Below, in pieces: positions 37,324 to 49,971 of a DNA stretch of 64,000 nucleotides (its first letter is position 1; the number at the start of each line of letters is the position of its first letter). The notes beneath the pieces are model-generated. The model saw only the letters and a program-made list of their open reading frames with translations. It searched no databases and was not told where the DNA came from. The translations under genes were made by a program, and so were the position numbers. The DNA is taken from assembly GCF_041956535.1 (NCBI RefSeq), contig NW_027192191.1:371267-435266 (forward strand), read 5' to 3'. The DNA is from Calcarisporiella thermophila CBS 279.70 (taxonomy: Eukaryota > Calcarisporiellomycota).

Positions 37324-37651
37324 TTTAATATTTATTAGTGCAGAACGAAAAGAATCTCAGATAGAGATGTATGCTTTGCTAAGTTGCATATGAAAATTGA
37401 AAATTAAGAGTATAATATACCCGCGGAAAGCAATTTGGTTTGCGCATGTTTAACTGAACCCTTAACAGGATATTCGTGTACCTGCTTTGGTATCATCATT
37501 AGCTGTGGCTTATGCACACTCCGTGCTGGCCGAAACCTCGTAAAATCATTAAATCCAACCGTATTAATGGAATAGTCTTGAATGGCTTAGCAATTTTACT
37601 ATAATTTACAGTATACTACTGATTGTAATACATTAACGAGTTTGGTTAAGG
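37324..37651. promoter_or_regulatory. Shared divergent promoter of the dehydrogenase and tRNA ligase genes
   Basis: 328 bp between two divergent ATG codons, so both promoters must lie here. It is A/T-rich with no clear TATA box; individual sites cannot be assigned by eye. Confidence 0.5.
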
Positions 37652-40296
37652 ATGACAGCCTACTATGAGCTCTCAGACGATGTGACTCTAGCCTTCGAAA
37701 AGGAAGAAAAGAGGGAGTTTGATAAACAAGTGGAAGATTTGATTCAACAGCTTGATTCAGTCCGAATTTCACCTCCAATACCCAATTCCAAAGATGTCCA
37801 TGAGCTCGTTGTTGCGCTCTATACTATCGCGAACTCAAGTGGAAGTAAACGTAAGCGCAATGTCACCCCCCACGAATACCAGCTTTCAAATGGATATACT
37901 ATTGTAAGCTGGAAGATGAATGAGTTTCAATATAGGAAAGATCCTCCTCCTTTTCCAACCCTTGCGCGTGGGCTATTTACACGAAAAAATGAAGAAGGAA
38001 AACACGAGATTGTCGCACGTGGATACGATAAATTTTTCAATATTGGCGAGGTCAAAAAGACTCAGGTGAGCTGAAATCATTGTTATTCGATCCCCGGCAA
38101 ATTATAGTATCTTACGATTCTATATAGTGGGATTGGATTGAGAAAAACACAGCTGGAACTTATGAAATAACGGTCAAAGAGAATGGTTGTATAATATTCT
38201 TAGCTGGACTACCGGATGGAGAGCTACTAGTTACTAGTAAACATTCCGTGGGCCAACTGGAAAACGTCAAAGTGTCTCATTCCCAGAAAGGTGCCGAGTG
38301 GGTTGGGAGACACTTGGAACTGGCTGGCAAAACCAGAAGGCAACTTGCAAAATTTTTATCGGAATACAATATTACAGCAGTTGCAGAAGTAATATTTCTA
38401 GTTAGTTCCTAGTCATTAGTGTAGCTAAATTATGTTTCGTTTTTGTAGCTATGTGACGATGACTTTGAAGAACATGTACTGCCATATCCAAAAGAACGAC
38501 GCGGGCTCTATCTCCACGGCATTAACTATAATACAACAGATATGCGAACTTGGCCGTCAGATGCTGTCGCTCGTGTTGCAAAATATTTTGGATTTCTCAC
38601 TGTTAAGTGTATACGAAAAGAGACGCTCAATCAAACCCGTAAATTCTTAGACGATATTGCTCGAGAAGGATCACTCGATGGTCGTGATATAGAAGGCTTC
38701 GTGGTGCGCTGTCGTGAGCTAGATACAAATAGTGATTTCTTTTTTAAAGTTAAATTTGAAGAACCCTATCTCATGTACCGTGAATGGCGCGAGATAACAA
38801 AGGCAATATTAGGAGGACGTGAATTCCGCTCAACTTATCCCGCTAGTGCACATTATGCCACATGGGTGAAGAAAACACTAACGAAAAATCCTGGCCTATT
38901 TGAAGAATATAAGCAAAATCGAGGCATCATTCGGGTACGAGATATGTTTTTAGAATATGCCCAAAAAAATCGAGTAAACTTAGGGGAGAGTAATAAAGAG
39001 CAAGACGATGGGCACAATTTCGATAAAACATTAATTTTAACTGTAGCAACTCCTGGATGCGGTAAGCACTAGACGCTCTCATAATAATTATATTTACCCT
39101 AAGTAATATCTTAATGGATAGGAAAAACAACCATATCCCTGGCACTTGCTGAGATATTTGGATTCGGCCACATTCAAAATGATAACATCCCTGGAAAGAA
39201 GCCCATGAGAAACTTTTGCAAAGCTATTTTGGAAGAATTCTCGGGCAAAAATGTGGTTATTGCTGACAAGTAAGATCTCGCGCTTTTTATACATTACATT
39301 AATTAATTATAATTTTTGAATAGAAATAACCATACTCATCAGCTTCGTCGAGACCTGATCATGAGCATTAGAGAGAAAATTAAACAATTGCGAATAATCG
39401 CTCTCTACTGGTCACATGAGGAAAAACCCGCGGAGGAGATAGCCCAAAAAACGTTAGAACGCATTCGACGACGCGGAGAGAATCATCAATCACTTACTCC
39501 AGGAAGTAACGCGAATTATTCCGAGGTTGTGTTCAACTTTTTGCATTCTTTTGAGCCATTTGATCGGGACATGATGGGCGATAGACAAATACATCATCTC
39601 ATTAAACTGGATCCGACTGATAGTTTGGAACATATGCTCGATACGGCCCTCGATGGTCTCTCGGTGCTTGATCTTAAACAGCCTACTGATGAACAGAAGC
39701 AAAAAGCCTTGCGGAAAGCACAAGGATATACCCCAACAACAAAAAAGGTGGTCGCTTCAGCAAAAACCAAGAAGATCCCGCGTTACTTTGGCATCAGTCT
39801 TGAGTTTAACCTCATCGAGTGGCTATCATCCTACCTTACCAAACACCCTCTACCCCCGGGAGCATTGGCGACATTTAATTATTTGCGAGATAATAAGCTT
39901 TTCCCACCCACCCACCACATCACACTTGTACATTCAATGGATATAGAGCGGGAGATCGATCCGAAACTCAAAAAGCATAAGCAAGAATTATGGGACAAAT
40001 TTTCAAGTGTAACGAAAAATGGAGACGTAGCTGCCCGCAAAGTGAAGTTTCGGTTTAAGGAACTAGTTGTATCTTCACAACTTATAACCCTCACAGTACA
40101 CGATATTGATCCTCCGAGTTGTGAGTCGTCGAATCGAGTTCCACACGTAACAGTGGGAACTCTTAGTAATATAAAAGCAGTAGAGAGCAAATTGTTATTA
40201 GAACGATTAGAAGATGAGGAAAAAATTGGAGATGTATGGCGGATAGATATTAAGGAAGATGAGTATCATATTGGAATGATATGCGGATACTATTGA
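37652..40296 (+). CDS. TRL1: Fungal tRNA ligase (ligase, polynucleotide kinase, cyclic phosphodiesterase)
   Basis: Seals tRNA halves after intron removal and joins HAC1-type mRNA exons in the unfolded protein response. Exons 37652-38065, 38128-38388, 38449-39061, 39122-39269 and 39324-40296 sum to 802 aa. The adenylyltransferase domain comes first (SWKMNEFQYRKDPPPFPTLA, then the KxNG motif in TVKENGCIIF, lysine near residue 155). The kinase domain has its P-loop TPGCGKTT near 426-433, split by an intron after TPGC. The C-terminal 2H phosphoesterase has HITLVH near 677 and HVTVGT near 752, the two catalytic His-x-Thr pairs. All three activities look intact. This three-domain enzyme differs from the animal RtcB system and is an established antifungal target. 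Confidence 0.95.
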
Positions 40297-40771
40297 TATA
40301 TTGATATCCTTGTGACCCTTTATTTTCACTCTACCAAAATAAAACTCTCGCAAGTACTACAATAAAGATATAAATGCCGCAACTATATCTTTTTTTTTTC
40401 TATTTTTCAATATTCACATATCTATTGAAACTCTGTTTACTCTACTGAAATTATCAAAATAATTACCATTTTATGGTCTTATATGGATGATTCTTCTTCT
40501 ATTTATCGTGCTTTTTTACCAAGGATTCTACCATGGTTTTTACTGCATTTCATTGAAATAAAAATTGATCATTTGGTTTTAGTTTTGATTCAAAGACATA
40601 ACAAGTCACATCAATTATATTAATATTGATGCCGAATAAGATTATCTTTGATAAATTGTGACTTAGGGTGACTGCAAAAATATTTTTTAAATACTGAAAA
40701 CAAAAACTCAACTAGTTGCAATTTTCATCCTCTCATTGCTAAGTATACTAGATTAGACAATCGATAAAATT
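40297..40771. other. Intergenic between TRL1 and KRS1
   Basis: A/T-rich 475 bp containing the TRL1 3' flank and the KRS1 promoter. A T run lies at about 40391-40400. No other feature seen. Confidence 0.45.
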
Positions 40772-42891
40772 ATGAGTGGCGACAACAACGAAATTCAAGC
40801 ACAAAGTGCTCCTAATCTGCAAAAGGATCCAGTAACCGGCGAGATGATCTCCAAGACGTATGCTTTTCTTGGACATTTTCCTTTGATGTAGATCGACTAA
40901 TAATACACTATATAATATTTAGTGAATTCAAGCGCCGTCAAAAGCTCCGGGAAAAGGAAAAGAAGAAGGTATTTTTCTTTAATCTCTTTGCAATTGATTT
41001 CAATTTGGCATCAATAGGCAATGTAATTTTAGGCAGAGGCTGCTGAAGCTGCTGCGGTTCAAGGTCAAACCCGTAACAATAATGAAGAAGAAGGCGAAGA
41101 AACTCTTAACCCAAATGTAAATTCCTTCATATGCAACATTTTCATTTTTCTCTTTTTTTTACTAAATACTTCCAATTTATTATGTTCCTAGCAATATTTC
41201 GAATTACGCTCCAAGGCTGTTTTGAAGATGCGTCAGTCAAAGAACCCTGATCCTTATCCCCACAAGTTCCAAGTTAGCATCTCGTTGCCTGAATTTATTG
41301 CTAAGTACAAGGATATTCCCAAAGGAGAAAAGCTTGATGAAGAAGTAACTGTTGCTGGACGTATCCACAACAAGCGGTTACTTGGCCAGAAAATGCGTTT
41401 CTATGACTTGCACGCTGACGGCGTTAAAATCCAGATTGCCGCTATGGCACAGGATTCCGAAACCGATTTTATGGCCATTCACAATATTCTGCGTCGCGGT
41501 GATATTGTTGGTGTACGTGGATTGCCCGGTAAGACTAAGCCGAAGGACAAGGACGGCGAGCTCTCAATTTTCCCCAAGGATATTGTTTTGCTTTCCCCCT
41601 GCTTGCGTATGTTGCCTAAGGCACACTATGGCTTTAAGGATCAGGAGCAACGCTACCGTCAGCGCTACCTTGATTTGATTATGAACAACTATGTACGTGA
41701 TAAGTTTATTACTCGCTCACGCATCATTAACCACGTGCGTCAATTCCTTGATGAGCTTAATTTCATTGAGGTAGAGACTCCAATGATGAGCCAGATTGCT
41801 GGTGGAGCTACAGCGAAGCCATTCAAAACTCATCACAATGATCTAAATCTGGACATGTTTATGCGCATTGCACCAGAGCTGTATTTGAAGATGTTGATTG
41901 TTGGAGGAATGGACCGCGTTTATGAGATTGGACGCCAATTCCGTAATGAGTCTATCGACCTTACTCACAATCCTGAATTTACGACCTGCGAATTTTACAT
42001 GGCCTATGCCGATATGTACGACTTGATGGATATTACGGAGCGTATGATTTCTAGTATGGTCAAGAAGCTGACAGGCGGGTACCGCATCACCTATCATCCC
42101 GATGGGCCTACTGGCGAGGCTCTCGAAATCGACTTTACACCTCCATTCCGCCGCATTAATATGATCGAGGATCTGGAGAAGAAGTTGAATGTGAAGTTCC
42201 CGCCGGGCGACCAGTTACACACAGATGAGACCAACAAGTTCTTGTCGGATCTCTGTGACAAATTCAACGTGGAGTGTGGTGCCCCTCGGACAAATGCTCG
42301 GTTACTCGATAAGCTGGTTGGCGAATTCTTGGAAACTGATTGCGTGAACCCCGCTTTCATCTGTGGACATCCGCAGATGATGTCACCTCTCGCCAAGTAT
42401 CACCGCAGCTTGCCAGGATTGTGCGAACGATTTGAATTGTTTGTTGCAAGAAAGGAAGTCGTGAACGCATACACGGTAGACCATTTTACTTTTCTCATTC
42501 TCGCGCTCATTCTGACACATAGTATTCAATTTCTTAGGAGTTGAACGATCCATTTGATCAGCGTGAACGTTTTGAACAGCAGGCACGAGACAAGGCTGCA
42601 GGAGATGATGAGGCCCAAATGATCGATGAGACTTTCTGCACATCGCTCGAATACGGTTTGCCCCCTACTGGTGGATGGGGTATGGGTATTGATCGTATGA
42701 CCATGTTCTTGACGGTAAGATTTACATTTTTCATCTGCGGCTATCGGCCTAGACTCACTTTAAACTTGATACCCCTATCATAGGATTCCCACAATATCAA
42801 GGAGGTCTTGCTCTTCCCTGCTATGAAGCCAGAGGATAGCAACCCGGTTCGAGTTTCTCAAGCTGCCGGAAGTGATCTCTCAACCGCGTGA
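40772..42891 (+). CDS. KRS1: Cytosolic lysyl-tRNA synthetase, class II
   Basis: Charges tRNA-Lys for translation. Exons 40772-40857, 40923-40968, 41033-41116, 41192-42475, 42538-42714 and 42784-42891 sum to 594 aa, the usual size. The N-terminal extension is lysine-rich ([14 protein letters not shown]), the eukaryotic tRNA-binding helix. The OB-fold anticodon-binding domain follows ([20 protein letters not shown]). The class II core has motif 2 [19 protein letters not shown] and motif 3 [15 protein letters not shown], after which an intron falls. FIEVETPMM is the motif 1 region. Base use is more C-rich at third positions than in the neighbouring genes, as expected of a highly expressed gene in a low-GC region. 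Confidence 0.96.
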
Positions 42892-43124
42892 TAGAGTTTT
42901 TTTTTTACACAAAGAATGAGACGAATATTCTCGATAGTATTTGCCATATTAATGCTTTTGTCATAAACTGAGTTTGCTATAAAATAAAATAATGGAAGCT
43001 TTCAGAGCAATCGTATAAGGCAATGCATAATTTCAAGATAAAAAAAATCTTAATTTGAAAATTTTACGCGTTAGTTAATTTGGAATTTTTTTAACAAATA
43101 ACAATAATAATCCATAGAATCAGA

Positions 43125-44168
43125 ATGACCACATCAGATCCAGAAACACCTCTCGAATCACCTCTTCCAGCTACAACAGCTTCGATTGATACCGATTCTG
43201 CTTCTACGGTTCAGGAACAAGAAGAAGCAGAAAGAAAAGCCCAACAACGTCGCGAAAAAGAAGAGCGTGAACGTGAGGAAGAGGAACGCGATCCGGCGCT
43301 TAAGGCAAAGCGCGATTGGATCAAAAAAATTCGGCTCATGTTTTGTGTTCGCCCTGAATTTGAAGTGACAAAAAATATGATTTTTGAAGATGGCCGATTA
43401 AATCAAGAGTATATTCCTATAATATTTATAGATCTCCAAAGATTTGTAGAATTAACAGAATTTGAAATATGTAGTTACTTCCGGCCGCCAAAGGGTGCTC
43501 GCGAAGAGGCAGAACAGCCCAGGAAATGGACTTCTAAAGAGCGTGAGCTACTTATTCAGGGCATCGAAAAACATGGAATTGGAAACTTCAGAATGATTTC
43601 TGAAGAGCTCCTGCCTGCATGGGTATAGTTAATTATTGCGAAAAGCTTACTAATGGTAGTTCTGAATTGTTTAAGTATTCTGTTGTAGTCTGGCAATGAT
43701 CTCCGTGTTAAAACAATGCGCGTTATTGGCCGTCAGAATCTTCAGCTTTACAAGGGTTGGCGCGGTAGTGCCAGCGATATTGTAAAAGAATTTGAGCGCA
43801 ACAAGAAAATTGGTCTTGAAACAGGTCAATGGAAGCAAGGTGTGCTGGTATATGACGACGATGGCATAGTTTTAAAGAAAATCATGGAAACTGAAAGCCA
43901 GATGGCAGGAAGAAAAGGCCCTGCACCGCTGGAGGAAGAAGAGGAATTGCCGGAAGAAGAGGAATTGCCTGGAGAAATCGAAGAGGATGAGGAGATGGAG
44001 GAAGGCGTGGAAGTGGAAGAAATGGAGCAAGACGAAGGTGAAAATGGCGATGAAGAGGACGATGACTATGAAGAAGAAAAGGTATGTCGAAATAATTAGA
44101 ATAAATCAATTAGTGCGATATTAACTGCTCCTAAACTAAAGCTTGTACGAAAAAGACGGCGAGACTAG
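43125..44168 (+). CDS. SANT/Myb-domain nuclear protein of unknown role
   Basis: Exons 43125-43622, 43689-44081 and 44142-44168 give 305 aa. I do not recognise a named family. The first 65 residues are a charged helix, then a compact segment (WIKKIRLMFCVRPEFEV) leads to a SANT/Myb repeat (RKWTSKERELLIQGIEKHG, NFRMISEELLPAW). The repeat is followed by a conserved block (RVKTMRVIGRQNLQLYKGW and ETGQWKQGVLVYDDDG). The C-terminal 60 residues are almost entirely Glu/Asp, and the 9-codon last exon adds LVRKRRRD, a short basic tail that could be a nuclear localisation signal. Without that last splice the frame would end in a different tail (VCRNN). A chromatin or transcription role is likely from the SANT domain, but the complex is unknown. 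Confidence 0.78.
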
Positions 44169-44271
44169 GTTCGCAATCATATAGTTTAACTTTTATTATT
44201 CGACTCTACAAGTTTTATATATGCATTTTATTAAGTTTAAATAAAACCATCCCTCTTCTTGCTTTCTTGTC

Positions 44272-45529
44272 TCAGATTGAATATTCCGCTGCTGCCTTCT
44301 TCTTTACTTCTGACAACGTAGGGATTGATCTCATTGCTCCACTTTTGCTAACAGTCAATGCACCCGCGGCCATAGCTATCTTCAATGACTTCTCTACCAG
44401 CTCAAAGTATGTATCCTCGGATTTTTGCTCAACCTTTTCCCATTCGGTGGCCAAGCTTCCCACAAAATACCCCTACGTTATTATATGGATGGCGTGAACC
44501 AACAATAGTTTATACCGCATTAAAAATCAAATTACCACAAAAGCGTCGCCAGCGCATGTGGTGTCCACCGCTTGGACCTGAATAGCGGATAATCGGTATT
44601 CCCTTGCTGAGCTGGTTCTATTATATTTGAAGCGTGCGCATACCCCTTCTCCGCCAAGTGTTATTATAATACCAAGTAGGTTCGGAAACTTTTCAGCCAA
44701 TTCGCGCATAATAGTTTCGTAGTCGGACGTGGAAGAGGCGCCAGTTTGCGCATAAATATCACATGCCTCGTGCTCGTTTACAACAAGATAATGTATTTTA
44801 TCAAGGTGATAATTCCGAACAATATCGGGTGTGCAGGGCGCAGGATTGAAAACAATTGACCAGTTTCCTAAGAATATATTTAGCGTCTTGGAATAAACAT
44901 AAAAAAGTATAATTATTTACCAAGGTTAGCGGCTTCCTGAATAATTAAATCCACAGAATTGATCTCATTCTGAACTACTAGCCATTTACTTTCACTTCTC
45001 TTTTCATGAATGAATTTGTGGATATAGTCAAGGCTAATTTCCCTATTTACACCAGGGAATAGCACAATGGCATTATCTCGAGTTTCTTTGCTCAGCTGGA
45101 TAATAGCCCTACCAGTTTGACCTTCTGGTCTGTGTTCTGTCATTGATGTGTCGACCTGTGCTTTTTCAAGATCTTCGAGGATCCAGAGCCCGTCATTGCC
45201 CACGCATCCGGCAAGGAAGCATGCATTCGAGGCCTATGGGTAATAATGATCAGAAATATATTAAGAGTGACTATATGTAAAATATGATGAGTACCACTCC
45301 GAGAGCGTATGCTTGATTTGCGCCTATAATTACGCGTAGTCATTAGTTTATGAGAGAAATGCAGGCAAAAATCTAAGTGGCACGAGGAATAATTACCTTT
45401 GCCTCCAGGGCCAATACTCCTATTAGCGGAGGATATAGTCTGGCCCGACCTGACGATATGTGGGACTTCGTATACTTCGTCAATATTAATGGAACCAAAA
45501 CATAGAATGTAGGGTTTTCTGTAAGTCAT
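44272..45529 (-). CDS. RBK1: Ribokinase (PfkB family)
   Basis: Phosphorylates D-ribose to ribose-5-phosphate in the cytosol. Start ATG at 45529 gives MTYRKPYILCFGSINIDEVY. The PfkB signature near the N-terminus (SIGPGGKG, then ANQAYALGV after an intron) and FLAGCVGNDG follow. The central part has VLFPGVN and FNPAPCTPDIV across another intron, and ITLGGEGV. The active-site signature is VDTTCAGDAF with the catalytic Asp after AG. Most family members have Gly where this protein has Cys (DTTGAGD). It ends at 44272. Four or five small introns interrupt the gene. It is convergent with the SANT gene, with 103 bp between stop codons. Confidence 0.92.
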
Positions 45530-46422
45530 GTTTGGTAGGTCGAGAAATAGAAAAAGGATAGTTGGAATATAATTTGAGCTTCAAATTCCCAGCGGAAAAA
45601 ATAAGAAAAAATGGACTGGTTGTATTTTGAAATTTCAAATTGACCAAGCTTCTGCAGTAAAACCAATAAACGATATGGCGTTTGAGAACAATATTAGAAG
45701 TTCTAGAGAAGGTATATTTAATTAGCACTGTATTTTAAGCTATATACTAACTAGTATTGAAGCGGTCGATTTTGATTTTTTATCTTAAAACCCTGGAAAG
45801 GTTGAAATTCAATGTGCATCCCAACCACATACTACTATATATCATGATGAAACATAGCGATAGCAACTTTCAAGCTCAAGCTTAGATGAATATGACAATA
45901 CAAGTGGATAGCACTTCTCTTGAGCTTTACTCAGCAGTTATTCTCTTTATTCTCTAAGCTCTTCCAAAGCATTGTTTAAAAATCATACTCCGAAGAGAGT
46001 AAGCACTTACACTTTAAATGTGTTGGCGTCAACATATGCCCAACAAAATTCAGAGAGAAAAGTCGGGAATCTTGGTAGTAAACTGAAACAGACACTAGAT
46101 CAATAAAATAGCAGAAGCGCTAATATACTAGTGGTAGAACCTTACGTTCAGAAATCAGAAATGCAATCAATGATAATATGAAGATTATTATCATCGATCA
46201 TTTACTTAATATTAACAAGAAATATCAGTTTCTTCAGTCGATTTTTTGACTCATTATGGTTTCTATTCGAAGTTTTTTCATAAGTTTGAGATTGACTGAA
46301 TCATACAAATAAGAAAAAGCAGAAAACAAGGGTAGTATACAAAGAGCGGGGACAGATTAAAAAAAAAAAGAGTACATAAAACTGAAGTGATGGGTATAAC
46401 TGGTATATAATGAAAGGTGTAT
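45530..46422. other. Intergenic, A/T-rich
   Basis: About 890 bp containing the ribokinase promoter and the 3' flank of the cyclin gene. Open frames here (for example 45486-45728, minus) extend upstream of the ribokinase start without similarity to the family. No RNA gene recognised. Confidence 0.4.
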
Positions 46423-47123
46423 CTAATAGAATCCATAAAAGAGATCCCTCTTGTGCTCATGTATAAATGCTTGCACTTCCTCGTCCTTAACAAGCACATC
46501 GTAGTCCAGGTGATAGAGGAGGGACCTTTCCATGGCACAGATTTCTTGAGGGGTGAACACATTATTTACCACGTATGACATAGAGCGGGTATTCATTGGC
46601 ATACATTTCCGGTTCTTCTTTCCGGTCCCAACCACATCCTCTTCGTTATTTGATCTTATCTTACAAGCTACTAGTACGCAGGCAGTAAATATTTTGTGAC
46701 AGAATCCTAACCAAAAATAAGAGGTGATTAATGACGGAACAATAGTAATCTTAGAGAAAGTTTATCAATACCATATTCTCCCACTACAATGTTTTCAGAC
46801 AGGCGCTTCTTTAAACGGTATACATAAATAAGTGCAATAATCATGGTATATGCATCAATTTCAGCCTTGCGAGTTACTCGCTCCATATAGAGCATGAACT
46901 CAGGGAGTACCCGCAAGGTTTTTTTGCTTGAATGGGATGGGCGAGGTACGAAAGCCGTGGCAACTTCCCAAATCGATTCACATGCAAAACCTAAGAGAAT
47001 TCAACATGAAGAGGATGAAGTTCATCCCGGTTGGAGATTGGGACAGAAATGAAGAGTACCTAATAAATAATCCGGCAGCTTCTTGGTAACGGAGCTATTG
47101 GGAGGATGTAGAGTACATGTCAT
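46423..47123 (-). CDS. Pcl/Pho80-type cyclin
   Basis: A small cyclin expected to activate a Pho85-like Cdk. Three minus-strand exons start at ATG 47123 (MTCTLHPPNSSVTKKLPDYLL), continue with the core at about 46983-46774 (LPEFMLYMERVTRKAEID, AYTMIIALIYVYRLKKRL) and end in the exon at about 46710-46423. The core matches the Pho80-type cyclin box, where the helix after a conserved Val/Arg-rich stretch counts residues for Cdk binding. The last exon has the PQEICAMERSLLYHLDYDV segment, typical of the fourth and fifth cyclin helices (LEREFLxxLxYxL in relatives), and ends FYGFY. At roughly 215 aa it is a minimal cyclin without a PEST tail. It is divergent from GTPBP1 with 332 bp between starts. Confidence 0.82.
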
Positions 47124-47455
47124 TCTAAAGACGATGCGAGCTTGATAAAAAAATTACAAGAGAGACAAACAACAAATAAATAAACAAGGGGGGCAAGTGA
47201 GGGCAAAGACCCCTATTTAAAATATCAACTCGGTATTCCTTTCCGGGTGGATACGAGGAACAAGGGGGACAAGAGTACACGTGAATGACATCCTCGAGGG
47301 GTGGAACTTTAATTTTTGGTAACAAGTCAAATGAACATGAGTCGTAGATTGAAGTTCGGTTGAGACATAACCGGAGTACAAATTAGTTGAGCCTTTTGTG
47401 ACTGCCTCTCTGATCGCATATTCTCCACTTTTCTAGTTCAAAATTCGTCCCCGCC
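47124..47455. promoter_or_regulatory. Shared divergent promoter of the cyclin and GTPBP1 genes
   Basis: 332 bp between divergent starts, so it must hold both promoters. Pyrimidine-rich sequence precedes the GTPBP1 ATG. Individual sites cannot be named by eye. Confidence 0.5.
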
Positions 47456-49971
47456 ATGTCCGAGTCTTTCAAGGATTCACCCTATTCATTGGGATCTAAA
47501 ATTGCTGAGTGCTCGCTTGATGACAGTCATCACGAGGCATTGTTTAATCCTGACTTCGATTTCTCCCAGATTGAGAGCAATCAAAGAGGTGCAAAAACAC
47601 GGTCATTAAAGGTTTAAACCATGAAGAACTGTATACCGAGAGATTTTTACTAATATTCCGATTCGGCATTCTGAATCCTAGGACCAACTATTATATCCTA
47701 CTGAGGAGGACTACAGAATAATCAAGAATGACCTAGACCTTAGAATAAATGAGGGCCAAGGCGAATGCCTTTATGAGATCGGCATAGAAAGTAACATTTT
47801 ACTATATAAAGTTTTTGCGGGAGTGAATCTGTCTGTAAACTGATGCAAGGAGTTTATAGATAGCGGTGCATCTTTAAATCTCACGCCGCAACAACTTGAG
47901 CTTTGCATAGGGACTGTACGCGAGGCTGCTAAAAGGATTGACGCCGAGATCTCTGTACTTTGTGAGAAATTAATATTGACAGCGAGCATAAATAATGGCG
48001 AAGAGAAAAATGCACAAGGCAAAAGTGAGGCAAAAACTGCCCACATATTAGTGCGCAAAAGACCGAAATCAATGGAAGAATTACTTGAGGTGCGTGTTGC
48101 TGTCGTTGGAAATGTGGTATGTGTTAGATCCAAGTTGGTGAAGCTCTATTCTACGATTATCCTGCCATCTTACTCTAATTGTAATCTCTATTATTAGGAT
48201 GCTGGAAAGGTGTTATATATATTTTTTTCGATGGGTATGGTGTATTGATGTGCTAATGGATTTATTGTAGTCAACACTACTCGGAGTCTTGACAAAAGGC
48301 CTTCTCGATGATGGTCGTGGTAAAGCTCGGGTTAATCTATTCCGGTATGCAATTCTAGCAAGAATCAGTAGGCTTTTAACCATTTCCTTTTTGAGCATTT
48401 CTCTTTTCCACTCTACAGACATAAACATGAGTTTGAAAGTGGACGGACATCCTCTGTCGGAATGGAGATTATGGGTTTCACGGCTGATTCCAAGCTTATT
48501 CAAGGCGACCAAAGAAAATTGAGCTGGGATGACATATGCGTACAAGCAGCCAAAGTCCTTTCGTTCATTGACCTTGCTGGTCACGAGAAGTATTTGAGGG
48601 TCTCTATGAGATCATAAAGTTTGTAAGTGTTGGACGCGGTGTTTATAACAAACCCACTTTTTTCTGTAGACCACTGTTTTCGGAATGACTGGGTGTGCTC
48701 CTGACTTTGTGATGCTCATGGTTGGGGCTAATGCCGGTAAAAACCCATTTTCGCTGCCTAATGATTAATAGGATATTGAACCTTAATTACGCGTTTAAAT
48801 TTTTTTTTCCTCGAACTCTATCCGTTAAATTAGGTATAATCGGTATGGCAAAAGAGCATCTTGGTCTCGCCCTTGCGCTTTCCGTACCCGTCTATGTTGT
48901 GATCACAAAGATTGATATGTGTCCATTGAATGTGCTCGAAAACACGATAAAACAACTCACAAAATTGCTCAAGAGCCCCGGATGCCGGAAGATTCCTATT
49001 TTCATCAAATCCTTAGAAGACGTCGTTCTCACCGCAGTAAGTTGTGTGCTCACCTTTTCATTACGCTATGTTCTCTGATTTGAACTTTCATTCAGCAAAA
49101 TTTCAAGTCGGAGAGGCTCTGCCCCATATTCCAAGTATCGAATGTTACCGGCGAAGTACATTCGTGTATTAACCCGTAGCGTTTCTTCTTAGCTGACATT
49201 AATATTATCTAGGGTCTAGATTTACTGAAGTCATTTCTAAATATCCTTCCAGCGAATGGCCACTATGATATCAGCCAGCCAGTTGAATTTCAGATTACTG
49301 ACACATTTTCTGTTCCATTTGTTGGGACCGTCGTTAGTGGAGTGCTGATGACTGGTAAATTCAATTCAGCCGCAACTCACTCGAGCAACTAAATTTTGAC
49401 CAGGTGTTTGCTATATGTAAAGGCGTGGTTCATGTAGGCGACCATCTTCTGATTGGCCCAGACTCTCTCGGCCATTTCCAAATTACTACTGTGAAGAGCA
49501 TCCAACGGAAACGCGTTAATGTCCCTTTGGTAAATGCAGGGCAAAGCGCGAGCTTTGCGCTCAAAAGAATTCGGAGAAGTGCAATAAGGAAAGGCATGGT
49601 GATGCTGAGCAAAACAGAGACACCGCCCAAAGGTAGATTTTTACCCCCTCTATTAGCTCGAATTCACGAATGATATTTTACTTTTTTTTCCTTTGTGTCA
49701 TCTAGCGGTTCAGGAATTCGAGGCAGAAATTCTAGTGCTTTATCACTCAAGCACGATAAATCAACGATACCAGGCTATGTTGCATTGTGGTACAGTGCGT
49801 CAAACAGTATCCATTGTTAGCCTGGGAGGTCGTAGTGTTCTAAGAACAGGTGACCGCGCGACGGTTACATTTCGATTCTTGAAAACTCCCGAGTATATAA
49901 AAGTTGGAAGCAAATTAATATTTCGGGAAGGGCGCACAAAAGGGGTAGGCAAAGTATCTAAATTGCTGTAA
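47456..49971 (+). CDS. GTPBP1: GTPBP1/GTPBP2-family translational GTPase
   Basis: An EF-Tu-like GTPase linked in animals to mRNA turnover and ribosome rescue; lost in budding yeast. Exons 47456-47611, 47682-47810, 47850-48116, 48198-48209 (12 nt), 48271-48344, about 48420-48600, then further exons to 49971. G1 is GNVDAGKST assembled from three exons, G2 GRTSSVG, G3 [11 protein letters not shown] and G4 VITKIDM. Domain 2 follows ([18 protein letters not shown], then [14 protein letters not shown]). The join of VLMT to GVVHV uses the acceptor at 49421-49422, which restores family spacing; an earlier AG would hit a stop. The C-terminal domain ends in a family-typical beta barrel ([12 protein letters not shown]). 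The N-terminal region before G1 matches animal GTPBP1 in order (YEIGIE, then LNLTPQQLE). Confidence 0.93.

Noticed and set aside
47760-47790. Alternative donor GTAACA in GTPBP1 exon 2
   Set aside because: It leaves the next exon out of frame with an immediate stop; the donor at 47811 keeps frame and family similarity.
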